A DNA stretch of 64,000 bases from Weissella muntiaci. Lineage in GTDB: Bacteria; Bacillota; Bacilli; Lactobacillales; Lactobacillaceae. Each line of letters opens with the position of its first letter. The stretch's first letter is position 1. Location of the stretch: positions 62,001 to 126,000 of the forward strand of contig NZ_SDGZ01000014.1 in assembly GCF_008107635.1 (NCBI RefSeq). The letters are read 5' to 3'. The notes beneath the pieces are model-generated. The model saw only the letters and a program-made list of their open reading frames with translations, did not search any database and was not told the DNA's origin. Position numbers and translations under genes: made by a program. Of this stretch, positions 7,373-16,854 are shown in pieces.

Positions 7373-8746
7373 TCATTTATCAAGTAACTTATCTTTAAAG
7401 TAATTGAACCAAGTTTTCTTACCTGTTATAACTATAACTTTCCCCTGACTACCATATCTAATATTTTTTATAGTGTTTTTATTTTGCCGTGGAATACTTG
7501 CAACTATTTTAAAATAGTTCCCCGTTTTCATTTCTGTTGACACAGCATCGATTTTGATGATTTCACCGTTAATAACCATTGGCTTTGGCAAATCTTGATT
7601 AACTGCATATCGAATTTTTTGACCCACTTTAACTCCAGGCAATTTATTTGATGGTAAGTAAAAAGTTACCGTCAATGGCGTTTTCGGTTCTAGACTTGGA
7701 TAAATCATTCCAATTGTTGTTCCGTTTGGAATTCTTTCTTACATAGGTAAATCTGTATCTAAATGTACAATCCCAGTATTAGAAGCTTTTAAAACAAGAT
7801 CCCCATCATCAATTTTTTGAACCTTTTGTTTTGCTTCAAATTGATCAATTAAGAGTTCACTAGATTGACGTTGATTCTGAATATCGGCTATAGTTTTCTC
7901 TTTCAATTGACCAATCTGTGCATTAACTTGGTTCGGGGATACTGTATTCTCTACTTTTATACCAGCTATTTGTTGGTCAATTGAAGTCTTATTATCCTTT
8001 AGAGAATTTATCTGGGTATTTAGTTCAGTTAACGTATCTTGTTTAAGTTTATTTTTATCGTCCGGGCTCAAATCACTAATTTGAGAATTATAATTATCGA
8101 ACAAATACTTATAGTTGTTTGAATTGTCAACCTTCCTATCACTCTGTATTGCTTTAATTACATCTTGAATCTTTTCAATCTGGGCGTCTAATCCTTTTTT
8201 TGAATCACCCAGTGTATTAACTTGATTTTTTGCCTGATTACCATCGTTTATCCTATCCGAATTAGTCTGCTGTAAACCAGCGTTCATATCATTTATTTGA
8301 TTTAAAAAATTATTATATAAGTTCATATATCCAAAATTATCAGGTTTTGAAAATAAGTTTTTCCCTGACAAAATACTGTTTTTGAAAGTATCTAAAGCAG
8401 TTATTTTATTGTTTGTGTTTATTATTTGTAAATCTAAAAGTTTATTTGTTATCTCACCATCAGAGTTTTTATATTCAATTAATTTTTCACCCTTTTTTAC
8501 AAATTGATTTTCATGAATATTGATTTTATCAATTTTGTTATTACTAGTAGACTGAATTAAGGATAATGTCTTCTTAGGTGTAATCTGCCCCGGACTTTCT
8601 ATCGTAATTTCTCGTTTTCCAAACATCGAGAAAAATATAAGAATTACAACAGATAGAAATAACGGCGTTATAAGTATCGTCGAATACGTGGAATATCTCC
8701 GTCTATAAAACTCTGCACTTTCCAGATATTTTTCATTAAACATGCT
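7373..8746 (-). pseudogene. HlyD-family bacteriocin export accessory protein, interrupted by an in-frame TAA
   Basis: The reading begins with MFNEKYLESAEFYRRRYS at 8746 behind GAAGAGG, the typical start of LcnD/MesE-type accessory proteins. It has one N-terminal membrane anchor (about residues 22-42), a lipoyl-like hairpin segment and a long coiled-coil. A TAA at 7741-7739 stops it at codon 336. The same frame then continues through ERIPNGTTIG and a typical HlyD C-terminal beta-barrel to 7373. Without the stop the product would be 457 residues, the normal family length. This family bridges the ABC exporter to the cell exterior. A single-base change or sequencing error would explain it. Confidence 0.8.
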
Positions 8747-8762
8747 TACGTCCTCTTCAAAA

Positions 8763-10913
8763 TTATCCATTAAATAATTGCGTATAGTATCCATCGCTTA
8801 ATAACAATTTTTCATGTGTCCCTTCTTCTACAATTTCTCCATCCCGCATCACCAATACCCTCGCAGATTTTCGAGCAATATTTAATCTATGTGCCACAAA
8901 AATAATTGTCTTATCTTTTATTGACAATAAATTATCAATAACCTTTTTTTCAGTCAATACGTCCAAATTACTGGTTGATTCATCCAGTATTAAAATATCA
9001 CTACCTGTTAGCAATGCTCTTGCAATGGATAACCTTTGACGTTGCCCACCAGAGAATCCAGTATTTTCTGATATCTCCGTTTCGAAACCATTTGGCAATT
9101 CCTCAATATCTTTTCTAATATCTGCAATTTCCGTTGCCCAAAGTATGTCTTTATTTGTTATGTCATTTGCAGCTCCCAAACTCAAATTATCAAGTATATT
9201 CCCTGTAAATGTATAAGGTTCTTGAGGTAAATAGGTTATTTTCTTCCTCAATAACGTTTTATCCATTTTATGAATATCAATATTCCCCAAGAGAATTTTC
9301 GAATCCTTATCAGCTACATCGAAGAAATTCACCAACAACTTTGCTAATGTCGACTTGCCAGATCCACTTGCTCCAACCAATGCAATTTTTTCACCAAATT
9401 TTACATGTAGATTGACATTCTTCAACTTTAATATTCCATAGTTATAGCTAAAGTTGAGGTTTTTTACTTCTATATCATTATTTATTGGTACGCTCATAGA
9501 GTCCTCACTATTGATGCCAAATTCGGAAGGAACTAAATATACTTCATTCAGTCTGTGATTTGCTACTCTCGCTGCCTGTAATTTGCTCTGTAAATTCAGT
9601 ATATTCTGCAAAGGATCAGTGAAATATGCAAGAAGTGCATTAAACGCCATTAATTGACCAACACTTATTATATTTTTTATTACCAAACTCGATCCATACC
9701 AAAGAATTAACACATTAAACATTAAACGGAAGAAATTTTTTATGGAGTCTTGTAGCTGTACAGCCTTTTGAAATTTAAAAGATTTTTTCAATACATCAAC
9801 AAATTCTCTATCAACCTTTGAGTATGTAACTCGTTCTCCAGCTAACGATTTAATTGTCTCAACCCCATTTAATGACTCAATAATAGTAGAATTCAATATA
9901 GATCCTGCTTGCATCTGCTCCTTACTCAACTGTGTAAAGGGGTTGGAGAAAATCCACAATACTACCAAATATATAGGTATTTCAGCTAACGACAATAAAA
10001 ATAATTTACTATTTTGAATTAATAATGTTACACCCACCATGAGTAGTATTCCAAAGTCCAAGAATATGGATAGTATGATATTCGATATTGCATCAATAAT
10101 GGTGTTAGCATCAGAAAATCTAGATGTTATCTCACCCACTCGCCTAGTTTCAAAAAAATTCATCGGCAAGACAAATAAATGTTTTATATACGACAAAATA
10201 ACATCAATCGATAATCTCTGCCCCAAGACTAGCAGTAAATAGCTTTTGGCGTAATTTAAAACTTGCTGAATAATATACGCAACTATCAACCCAACAGATA
10301 CAATGTCCAATGTGCTTTTCATACCGTTCGGAATGTACGTATCCAAAACACCCTGTAAATAAAAAGAACTTCCTATACCGACAGTTGTTATCAATAACGC
10401 TGCCAAAATTATATTTGCAATTATCTTTCTCTGTCTAAGAATTAACGGAACATAAGAAAAAAAACTAGATTCCTTATCCTTCACAGGTTTAAAATTTGGC
10501 ATCGGCGCCATAAAAATGGCGACACCACTCCACTCTTTTGAAAATCGTTCATAATTCATTCTGATCTTTCCAATTAAAGGATCTGGATCTGCAATTTTAA
10601 GATAATTACGATGAACGCCATATATTACATAGTAATGAGGATATTTGCCATCCTTATTTACATGGACAATAAATGGTAGAGGTAAATCTTTAACCTCCAT
10701 TAAAGAAGTATCAGCTCGAATAGCCTTCGTTTCAAAATTCAATTTTTCAGCTGCTCTGACAATTCCTAATGCCGTAGTACCTTCTAAATCTGTCTTTGCG
10801 AGAGCGCGCAAACTAGCTAAGGAATTCGTCTGGCCATATTTATTCAATATCATCGATAGAGCTGCTACCCCACAGTCTCTCTCATCTATTTGTGAAACAT
10901 ATTTAAAAGTCAT
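8763..10913 (-). CDS. Bacteriocin ABC exporter with C39 peptidase domain
   Basis: 716 residues from the ATG at 10913 (AAGGTG ribosome site 7 nt away; the upstream start at 10937 has none). Residues 1-130 are a peptidase C39 domain with the catalytic Cys in QIDERDCGVAALSMIL (Cys 14) and His in HYYVIYGV. A six-helix exporter domain follows, then an ATPase with Walker A GASGSGKST, signature FSGGQRQRL, Walker B ILILDES and the H-loop AHR. Such PCAT transporters cleave double-glycine leaders and export the mature peptide using ATP. It is the first gene of the locus and ends 16 nt before the accessory gene. Confidence 0.95.
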   Translation of the reverse strand: MTFKYVSQIDERDCGVAALSMILNKYGQTNSLASLRALAKTDLEGTTALGIVRAAEKLNFETKAIRADTSLMEVKDLPLPFIVHVNKDGKYPHYYVIYGVHRNYLKIADPDPLIGKIRMNYERFSKEWSGVAIFMAPMPNFKPVKDKESSFFSYVPLILRQRKIIANIILAALLITTVGIGSSFYLQGVLDTYIPNGMKSTLDIVSVGLIVAYIIQQVLNYAKSYLLLVLGQRLSIDVILSYIKHLFVLPMNFFETRRVGEITSRFSDANTIIDAISNIILSIFLDFGILLMVGVTLLIQNSKLFLLSLAEIPIYLVVLWIFSNPFTQLSKEQMQAGSILNSTIIESLNGVETIKSLAGERVTYSKVDREFVDVLKKSFKFQKAVQLQDSIKNFFRLMFNVLILWYGSSLVIKNIISVGQLMAFNALLAYFTDPLQNILNLQSKLQAARVANHRLNEVYLVPSEFGINSEDSMSVPINNDIEVKNLNFSYNYGILKLKNVNLHVKFGEKIALVGASGSGKSTLAKLLVNFFDVADKDSKILLGNIDIHKMDKTLLRKKITYLPQEPYTFTGNILDNLSLGAANDITNKDILWATEIADIRKDIEELPNGFETEISENTGFSGGQRQRLSIARALLTGSDILILDESTSNLDVLTEKKVIDNLLSIKDKTIIFVAHRLNIARKSARVLVMRDGEIVEEGTHEKLLLSDGYYTQLFNG

Positions 10914-11479
10914 AAAAGAACACCTTAAAGAAAACATAAATTAATAAGGTAAACTTATCACAGAATAAAATAAAACACAATTTATTCACAAAATACGCAT
11001 AATTCAAGGATCTATAAAAGGTCTTTTATAATCGGATAACATTACATCCAATAAATATTTAATTCTGTCATTTTATGTTTGATTAAGGATATTCATAATC
11101 GAATTTATGTATATATAATGATTTTGATAAATCTTATATCTTTTCGGATTTTGAAATATTTTCCCCGAAAAAGGCATTGGTAATTTATGCACATACCATT
11201 TATTATTGAATTTAGGTGAACATTATATGGCTAGTTTTCAATACAAAAAAACACCATTTCTGGTGTGCCTTACAATTTTTTGAATTGAAAAATCTTTAAA
11301 TCTCTTGTCTACTTTTTTTCCAACTGAAAATGGTTCAGCAAGCGCCTAAATCTATATTAATTCACTGAACGACCTCATTGATAATAAACCTATTTCTACA
11401 TCTATAATTTATAAATTACCGGCTAATGTAATAGGCTTAAAACCGTTCCAGAAGAAATCAAGCTTAATTGAGATTATAT
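10914..11479. other. AT-rich gene-free stretch upstream of the exporter
   Basis: No supportable gene is seen. It holds a small minus-strand terminator-like hairpin (ACACCA/TGGTGT with T-run, 11245-11266) that follows no visible gene. The exporter's promoter must lie within the last ~150 bases, but I cannot pick a convincing -35/-10 pair. Confidence 0.5.
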
Positions 11480-11523
11480 AAAAAAACGCCAATACATAAG
11501 GTTTTAGCCTACATATTGACGCT
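11480..11523 (-). terminator. Terminator of the 45-residue gene
   Basis: A long imperfect minus-strand hairpin (AGCGTCAATATGTAGG with CCTTATGTATTGGCGTT) is followed by seven T. Confidence 0.75.
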
Positions 11524-11548
11524 CTTTCTAAAAAGCATTTAAAGAAGC

Positions 11549-11686
11549 TTACTTAGCTTCCAATTCTGCCTTACCCTTGGCCCATTGTTGAATGTTAACA
11601 ACTTCTGCCGTACGTGCTGCACGAGCTGCGTCGTATGATACTGGACGCTTCTTTGACCATGAATTGTATGGTGACTTAATAGCCAT
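11549..11686 (-). CDS. Small basic protein of unknown function (45 aa)
   Basis: 45 residues beginning MAIKSPYNSWSKKRPVSYDA, with a GGAGG ribosome site 9 nt before the ATG at 11686 and a strong terminator just after the stop. It is basic, Ala-rich and unlikely to be a membrane protein. I recognise no family. Earlier in-frame starts lack ribosome sites. Its own terminator and ribosome site support a real, well-expressed small gene. The last 20 bp recur at 5963. Confidence 0.7.
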   Translation of the reverse strand: MAIKSPYNSWSKKRPVSYDAARAARTAEVVNIQQWAKGKAELEAK

Positions 11687-11772
11687 ATTCATTTTCCTCC
11701 ATTGTGTTATCGATAACCATACTAGTATACCGGCAATCCTAGCTTCCGTCAAATTTGGTTACTAAATTCTGC

Positions 11773-12456
11773 TTAGTTTGCGCGATCCAAAATCTTGATT
11801 TCTTCTCCGGCAACAATCACTCGGTTTGCAATATTAATAAACAAACCATGCTCGATCACACCAACCTGCTTTGACAACCAATCAGCCAACTCAACTGGCT
11901 TTTCAATCGTGTCCAAATGTAGATCAATAATATAATTTCCGTTATCAGTTACAACCGTTTCACCAGCAGCATCAGTCCGCAAAACTGGCTTCAAACCTTC
12001 GTTAGCAAATAACGTATTCAAATGACCAACGCCATATGTAACTACTTCAACTGGCAATGGGAAGCCCCCAAGTGGGTCGGCTAACTTCGTTTCATCAACG
12101 ATCCAAACATTCTTCTTTGAGTTGATTGCCACAATCTTTTCAAATAACAAAGCTGCACCGCCACCCTTGATTCCATCAAGGTTCTTATTCACGCGATCAG
12201 CTCCATCAACCGTTAAATCAATTTCATCAACATCATCCAAATCAACGATTTTGATTCCTAGACTTTGAGCTTGCTCAGCTGTCCGAACAGATGTTGTTAC
12301 ACCAATAATATTTAGTCCCTCGTTATTAACGCGCTCTGCCAAGGCATCAACGAAAAACTTAACTGTTGAGCCAGTTCCAAGTCCCACCGTCATATGATCT
12401 TCGACTAACCCTGCCGCGTATTTACCAACTTGTCGCTTCTGCTCTGTAACGTCCAT
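11773..12456 (-). CDS. rpiA: Ribose-5-phosphate isomerase A
   Basis: 227 residues, full length. Family motifs in order: VGLGTGSTV (phosphate loop), [16 protein letters not shown] with the catalytic Asp pair, [12 protein letters not shown], and VEVVTYGV near the C-terminal third. It interconverts ribose-5-phosphate and ribulose-5-phosphate. With the nearby hydrolases, ribokinase and nucleoside transporter it sends ribose from nucleosides into the pentose-phosphate/phosphoketolase route. It lies behind its own upstream region carrying a TAAAACGTTTTA palindrome. Confidence 0.97.
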   Translation of the reverse strand: MDVTEQKRQVGKYAAGLVEDHMTVGLGTGSTVKFFVDALAERVNNEGLNIIGVTTSVRTAEQAQSLGIKIVDLDDVDEIDLTVDGADRVNKNLDGIKGGGAALLFEKIVAINSKKNVWIVDETKLADPLGGFPLPVEVVTYGVGHLNTLFANEGLKPVLRTDAAGETVVTDNGNYIIDLHLDTIEKPVELADWLSKQVGVIEHGLFINIANRVIVAGEEIKILDRAN

Positions 12457-12562
12457 TTTTAGCTCTCCATTTGTTGAATTTTATAATCTACCACTTAATT
12501 AAATCAGCTAAGATCAAACCCGCTGATATTACTTAAATTCTATCATAGATTTCATTTCACGA

Positions 12563-12574
12563 TAAAACGTTTTA
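12563..12574. promoter_or_regulatory. Putative LacI-family operator upstream of rpiA
   Basis: A 12-bp perfect palindrome, TAAAACGTTTTA, about 107 bp upstream of rpiA. The same 12-mer occurs upstream of the nucleoside transporter at 15797. Confidence 0.55.
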
Positions 12575-12586
12575 CCAATAATTTAT

Positions 12587-12619
12587 AAAAAAGAAGCTGA
12601 TTAATTTCAATCAGCTTCT
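12587..12619 (-). terminator. Terminator of the nucleoside hydrolase operon
   Basis: Minus-strand stem AGAAGCTGATT/AATCAGCTTCT with a T-run, 23 nt after the hydrolase stop. It separates that operon from rpiA. Confidence 0.85.
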
Positions 12620-12641
12620 ATCCTTATTAAACTATTCTAAG

Positions 12642-13586
12642 TTATCCTAAAACGATATTCATATAATTCATGAAACGCTCAAGATATCCTGGAACATCTA
12701 CTTCAACTGCTGCAAAGTTAGTCTTATGCGGATCACGTAGCCGATCAGGATCACCAATCGTCCGACCATCTTCATGTGTCACCTGCATGTTGACCCCGAG
12801 TAAGGTCACCAATTTTGGATCCACCGCAACACCAACCGCCAACGGATCATGCAATGCCGCTCCTGCGTGGTTAATATCTAGTCGATCATACGCATCAATA
12901 TAATAGTCAAAGATATCAGCAAAGATTTGCCCCTTCTTTGTACCAAGATCACGCCAAACTTGTGTTTCCTTCTTCGTTAGAAGTGTTTGTAGCGTTACAT
13001 CCAATCCAACCATCACTAAGTGCTTAGCATGTTTGAAGACATAATCAGCTGCCTCTGGGTCTTGGTTGATATTTGCCTCTGTATATGGCGTAACATTTCC
13101 GGGTACAATCAATGCCCCACCCATCAAGGTAATATTACCAATCAAATCAGCAATCGTTGGATCTTTTTGCATTGCAAGTGCCAAATTGGTCAACGGACCA
13201 GTTGGCACAATAATCAAATCTTCACCATACCGATGAGCTGCTTCGATAATAAAATCAGCGGCATGTTGCTTCTCGATAGCACGGGTGGCCTTTGGCAATT
13301 CAACTTCACCAACTCCATTACGACCATGAATTTCCATCGAAATTTCCATCGTACTAAAGTCTTCGGTCGTCGAGGAGTGCGATTCACCTACAAAAACCGG
13401 CACATCAGTCGCTCCCAAAACTTCCAACAAGCTCAAGCTGTTTTCTGCAGCTGTATTAACCAAAGTATTACCATATGAAGAAACAATTCCAATCAAATCT
13501 GAATCTGGTGTAGCTAGCGCATAGGCCAAGGCCAAGGCGTCATCTACTCCTGTATCCAAATCTAAAATCATCTTTTTTACGGCCAT
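12642..13586 (-). CDS. Inosine/uridine-preferring nucleoside hydrolase
   Basis: 314 residues. The N-terminal Asp cluster DLDTGVDDALAL (calcium site of the family), the VPTGPLTNLALAM block, LMGGALIVPGN and the C-terminal HAGAALHDPLAV with a conserved His-Asp are all present. It splits the N-glycosidic bond of nucleosides to give ribose and a base in the cytoplasm. It lies 11 nt downstream of a second hydrolase gene and is the last gene of the transporter/hydrolase operon. Confidence 0.93.
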   Translation of the reverse strand: MAVKKMILDLDTGVDDALALAYALATPDSDLIGIVSSYGNTLVNTAAENSLSLLEVLGATDVPVFVGESHSSTTEDFSTMEISMEIHGRNGVGEVELPKATRAIEKQHAADFIIEAAHRYGEDLIIVPTGPLTNLALAMQKDPTIADLIGNITLMGGALIVPGNVTPYTEANINQDPEAADYVFKHAKHLVMVGLDVTLQTLLTKKETQVWRDLGTKKGQIFADIFDYYIDAYDRLDINHAGAALHDPLAVGVAVDPKLVTLLGVNMQVTHEDGRTIGDPDRLRDPHKTNFAAVEVDVPGYLERFMNYMNIVLG

Positions 13587-13597
13587 CTTGTCTCCTT

Positions 13598-14512
13598 TTA
13601 TACCGGCATGTTGCCCACTTGTTTAATAAACCAGTCATTAAACATTGCGGCATCAATATCGAGTCCGATTTCTACATTTGTTGTATCTGCATCGTGCCAA
13701 CGGTTTTGAAAATCCCAAACCGTTGCTCCCATTGCAGGTCCGTCAACAACGACATCTACATTACCAGCTTCTGTAGTAATCGCCGTTGGATCCAGTGCGT
13801 ACAAAATCGTATTTACATCGTGCATTGGCTTACCACCAGCACCTTGATCAGAATATTCGCCGATAATTGCTTTAAGCATTTCACCGGAACGTCCCATCTT
13901 AGCGATTGTTTCCAACGTTGCCGGCGTAATCAACGCCTTCATTGTAACATCGAGTCCAATCATGACCTTAGGTAGCGAGCTTTCAAAAACGATTTTGGCT
14001 GCATCAGGATCAGTGAACACATTAAATTCAGAAACAGAACTTGTATTTCCAGCAGAAACCGTTCCACCCATCATAATTAACTGTTCGATTTTAGCAAAGT
14101 CTGTTGGGTACTTTTGAATAAATAACGCAATATTGGTATATGAACCAGTTGCAATGAGTGTAATCGGCTCATCTGCGGCTTGCAAAACATCATGAATAGC
14201 ATCCACCGCATCACGTTCAATTGGCTTCGTCGTTACTGCTGGGAAGTCATATCCTGGCATTCCCGAAGCACCATGTACATACGATGCATCTTCAAATTGT
14301 TTCTTTAGAGGGGCTTTTGCACCCGCTGCAACCGGAATATCTTTATCAAAGAATTCCAACAACTTCAACGTGTTACTGGTCGTCTTATCAACTGAAACAT
14401 TACCAGCGACTGTCGTAATCAATTTTACATCTAAGTCAGGGTTATTAACGGCCACAGCTATTGCGGCAGCGTCATCAATCCCTGGATCCATATCCAAAAT
14501 AACTGACTTCAT
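13598..14512 (-). CDS. Nucleoside hydrolase (second paralogue)
   Basis: 304 residues from the ATG at 14512 with GGAG 6 nt upstream; a TTG at 14527 overlaps that ribosome site and is rejected. Motifs are DMDPGIDDAAAI, ATGSYTNIALFI, MMGGTVSAGN and GKPMHDVNTI. It has the same activity class as its downstream neighbour but is only moderately similar, so base preference may differ (inference). It lies between the transporter gene and the other hydrolase. Confidence 0.93.
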   Translation of the reverse strand: MKSVILDMDPGIDDAAAIAVAVNNPDLDVKLITTVAGNVSVDKTTSNTLKLLEFFDKDIPVAAGAKAPLKKQFEDASYVHGASGMPGYDFPAVTTKPIERDAVDAIHDVLQAADEPITLIATGSYTNIALFIQKYPTDFAKIEQLIMMGGTVSAGNTSSVSEFNVFTDPDAAKIVFESSLPKVMIGLDVTMKALITPATLETIAKMGRSGEMLKAIIGEYSDQGAGGKPMHDVNTILYALDPTAITTEAGNVDVVVDGPAMGATVWDFQNRWHDADTTNVEIGLDIDAAMFNDWFIKQVGNMPV

Positions 14513-14541
14513 TCTAGACTCCTTCAATTAGCTACTAAATC

Positions 14542-15765
14542 TTACCAGATGAACAATCCAGCTGTTGCGGCTGACAATAGTGATACTAAAATACCTGACA
14601 ATAGCATGAATGGTACACGCTTTGAGATAAAGTCACTCTTTTCCTTAGTCACAAGTCCCTTGAAGGTTCCGATAATCATACCAACAGTTGAGAAGTTTGC
14701 GAATGATGTCAAGAAGACTGTCAAAACGGCGGCAGCGTGATGGTTAGCAAACAAGCCCTTACCGGCCATGATGTTCTTTGAAATCTCACCCATAACAACG
14801 AATTCGTTGGTAACAAGCTTTGTTCCCATGAATTGTGCGATTTGGAATGCATCGTGAACATTGAAACCAAGCAACCAAGCAAATGGGAACATGATTACAC
14901 CGAAGATGTTTTGCAAAGTCAACCAGTGTAGACCAGTTAATGAGAACAATTGGTTAACCAATGCGGCCAAAGCAACGAATGAAATAACGGTTGCGGCGAT
15001 GATCAAGATCAACTTTCCACCACCAAGGATTGAATCACCCAAGAATGAGAAGAATGGCTCTTTTTCACCAGACTCACCACCGATTGATGCAATAACGTCT
15101 GCGTCTTTATCAACCTTAACTGGGTTCAAGATAGAAGTAATAACAACAGCTCCTAGTACGTTAAGTGGCACAGCCATCAAAACATAATCACCTGGAACCA
15201 TTTGCACATACGCACCAATGATTGCTGCGGTAACACAGCTCATCGACATCATTGCTAATGTGTAGTTACGACGATCTGACATCGTATCTAATTGATGCTT
15301 AGAAACAGCCAAAACTTCAGTGTTTCCCAAGAACATCATTTCAATAGCAAAGAACGACTCATACTTTGGTTGTCCAGTAATGTATGACAACCCGCGACCA
15401 ATCCACTTGATGATCCATGGTAATACTCCGATATAAGTCAAAATATCAAACAATGGAACAATCAACAAGATTGGCAACAAAGCTGACGTAACGAAATTAG
15501 GTCCGCCTTGGTTAGCTGTCAACCAGTCAGGAAGTGCAAAGGCGATTCCTTGATTAGCAACTGATACTAACCAAGTGAAACCATCCGCTGCACCCTTAAC
15601 CACAGCTTGACCAGCTGAGAAACGAGTGAAGAACCAAGCAAGGACTAGTTGCAAAGCAACAACGACCCCTACTGAGCGCCAATTGATATTTCGCTTATCA
15701 TTTGAGAAGAGATAAGCAATACCCAAGAAAACAAAAATACCAAGAATATTAATTGCAATGAACAT
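14542..15765 (-). CDS. NupC-family concentrative nucleoside transporter
   Basis: 407 residues with about ten hydrophobic helices. Family landmarks are FFAIEMMFLGNTEVLAVSK, MSCVTAAIIGAYV, the FNVHDAFQIAQFMGTKLVTNEFV block and the C-terminal LTSFANFSTVGMIIGTFKGL. It imports nucleosides with a cation gradient. It heads the operon transporter-hydrolase-hydrolase, divergent from rbsK, with an operator-like palindrome between promoter and start. Confidence 0.92.
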   Translation of the reverse strand: MFIAINILGIFVFLGIAYLFSNDKRNINWRSVGVVVALQLVLAWFFTRFSAGQAVVKGAADGFTWLVSVANQGIAFALPDWLTANQGGPNFVTSALLPILLIVPLFDILTYIGVLPWIIKWIGRGLSYITGQPKYESFFAIEMMFLGNTEVLAVSKHQLDTMSDRRNYTLAMMSMSCVTAAIIGAYVQMVPGDYVLMAVPLNVLGAVVITSILNPVKVDKDADVIASIGGESGEKEPFFSFLGDSILGGGKLILIIAATVISFVALAALVNQLFSLTGLHWLTLQNIFGVIMFPFAWLLGFNVHDAFQIAQFMGTKLVTNEFVVMGEISKNIMAGKGLFANHHAAAVLTVFLTSFANFSTVGMIIGTFKGLVTKEKSDFISKRVPFMLLSGILVSLLSAATAGLFIW

Positions 15766-15796
15766 AATATTACTCCTAAAATAAACCTTTCTTTAC

Positions 15797-15852
15797 TAAA
15801 ACGTTTTACTTTGCTACTATATCATAGTAACGATAGCATTGAAAGCGTTTTA
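15797..15852. promoter_or_regulatory. Divergent control region of the nucleoside/ribose genes
   Basis: TAAAACGTTTTA (15797-15808) lies just downstream of a plausible minus-strand promoter (TTTCAA, 17 bp, TATAGT), a repressing position for the transporter operon. A cre-like box TGAAAGCGTTTTA (15840-15852) overlaps the likely rbsK -35. The boxes suggest control by LacI-family proteins (a ribose/nucleoside regulator and CcpA); neither regulator is in this window. Confidence 0.55.
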
Positions 15853-15894
15853 TAGCATATATTTTATCATGTTTTTTTCGTGAGGTGATTCACT

Positions 15895-16821
15895 ATGAGG
15901 AAGATTTTAGTCATTGGTTCGTTAAATATTGACGTTATTCAGAACATGCCCCGGTTACCCAAACAGGGCGAAACTCTCAGTCTAATCAGCAAAGCCACTA
16001 ACTTCGGTGGCAAAGGCGCCAATCAAGCCGTTGCGGCCGCCCGACAAGGTGCATCTGTCGGCTTTATAGGTGCCGTCGGTGCTGATGCAGAAGGTTCAAG
16101 TTACAAAGCACTCTTACAGGAAGAAGGTATTAATGTCGCGTCTCTAACTAGTAAGGAGGACAGTTCAACCGGTACCGCCTACATCATGCTGGAAGCAGAT
16201 GGTAATAACACCATCCTAGTTCATGGCGGGGCCAACATGGCCTTAACCGCCGATGACGTTGCCTCCGCAGAAGCTCAATTTGTCGATGCTGACGTGGTCG
16301 TGGCTCAGCTTGAAGTCACGTCTGAAGCAATCGCCAAAGGTTTTGAGCTTGCCCACAAGTATGGCGCCATGACAATTCTAAACCCTGCCCCCGTTACGGA
16401 TAAAATCAATCCGCAAATTTTAACAAATACTGACTTACTAATTCCAAATGAAACCGAAGCGGCCGCTTTAATCAAATTGCCTGCAACAGTTGAATACGCC
16501 GAATTAGTCAAACGTATCCCCCTGTTTGAACAAAAGCTTGGTATCAATAACATTATCATCACGCTCGGCGCTGATGGCTCATTTTATTCCATCAACGGTA
16601 CCCACGGGCTGATAGCCTCTCGTAAAGTCAACGCAGTCGATACGACTGCCGCTGGCGATACTTTCATCGGGACTATTGCAACCGTTTTAGAAAAAGACTA
16701 TTCAAATATTGAAACTACATTAAAACGCGCCAGTGTTGCCAGTTCAATCGTCGTGTCCCGCCCCGGAGCAATCCCCGCTATTCCTACTGCAACAGAAGTC
16801 CTAACAGTCTTATCAGACTAA
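15895..16821 (+). CDS. rbsK: Ribokinase
   Basis: 308 residues, PfkB family. The N-terminal NFGGKGANQAVAAARQGA substrate motif and C-terminal DTTAAGDTFIG with the catalytic Asp are clear. The start has GAGGTG 8 nt upstream. It phosphorylates ribose to ribose-5-phosphate in the cytoplasm, using ribose freed by the two hydrolases encoded divergently. The DMT transporter gene follows 33 nt later. Confidence 0.95.
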   Translation: MRKILVIGSLNIDVIQNMPRLPKQGETLSLISKATNFGGKGANQAVAAARQGASVGFIGAVGADAEGSSYKALLQEEGINVASLTSKEDSSTGTAYIMLEADGNNTILVHGGANMALTADDVASAEAQFVDADVVVAQLEVTSEAIAKGFELAHKYGAMTILNPAPVTDKINPQILTNTDLLIPNETEAAALIKLPATVEYAELVKRIPLFEQKLGINNIIITLGADGSFYSINGTHGLIASRKVNAVDTTAAGDTFIGTIATVLEKDYSNIETTLKRASVASSIVVSRPGAIPAIPTATEVLTVLSD

Positions 16822-16854
16822 GCAAATACGTAACATAGGAGACCCCCACAGAAT

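Noticed and set aside
7373-7708. A separate 111-residue gene
   Set aside because: It is in the same frame as the upstream HlyD-like gene, encodes exactly its missing C-terminus, and lacks a good ribosome site.
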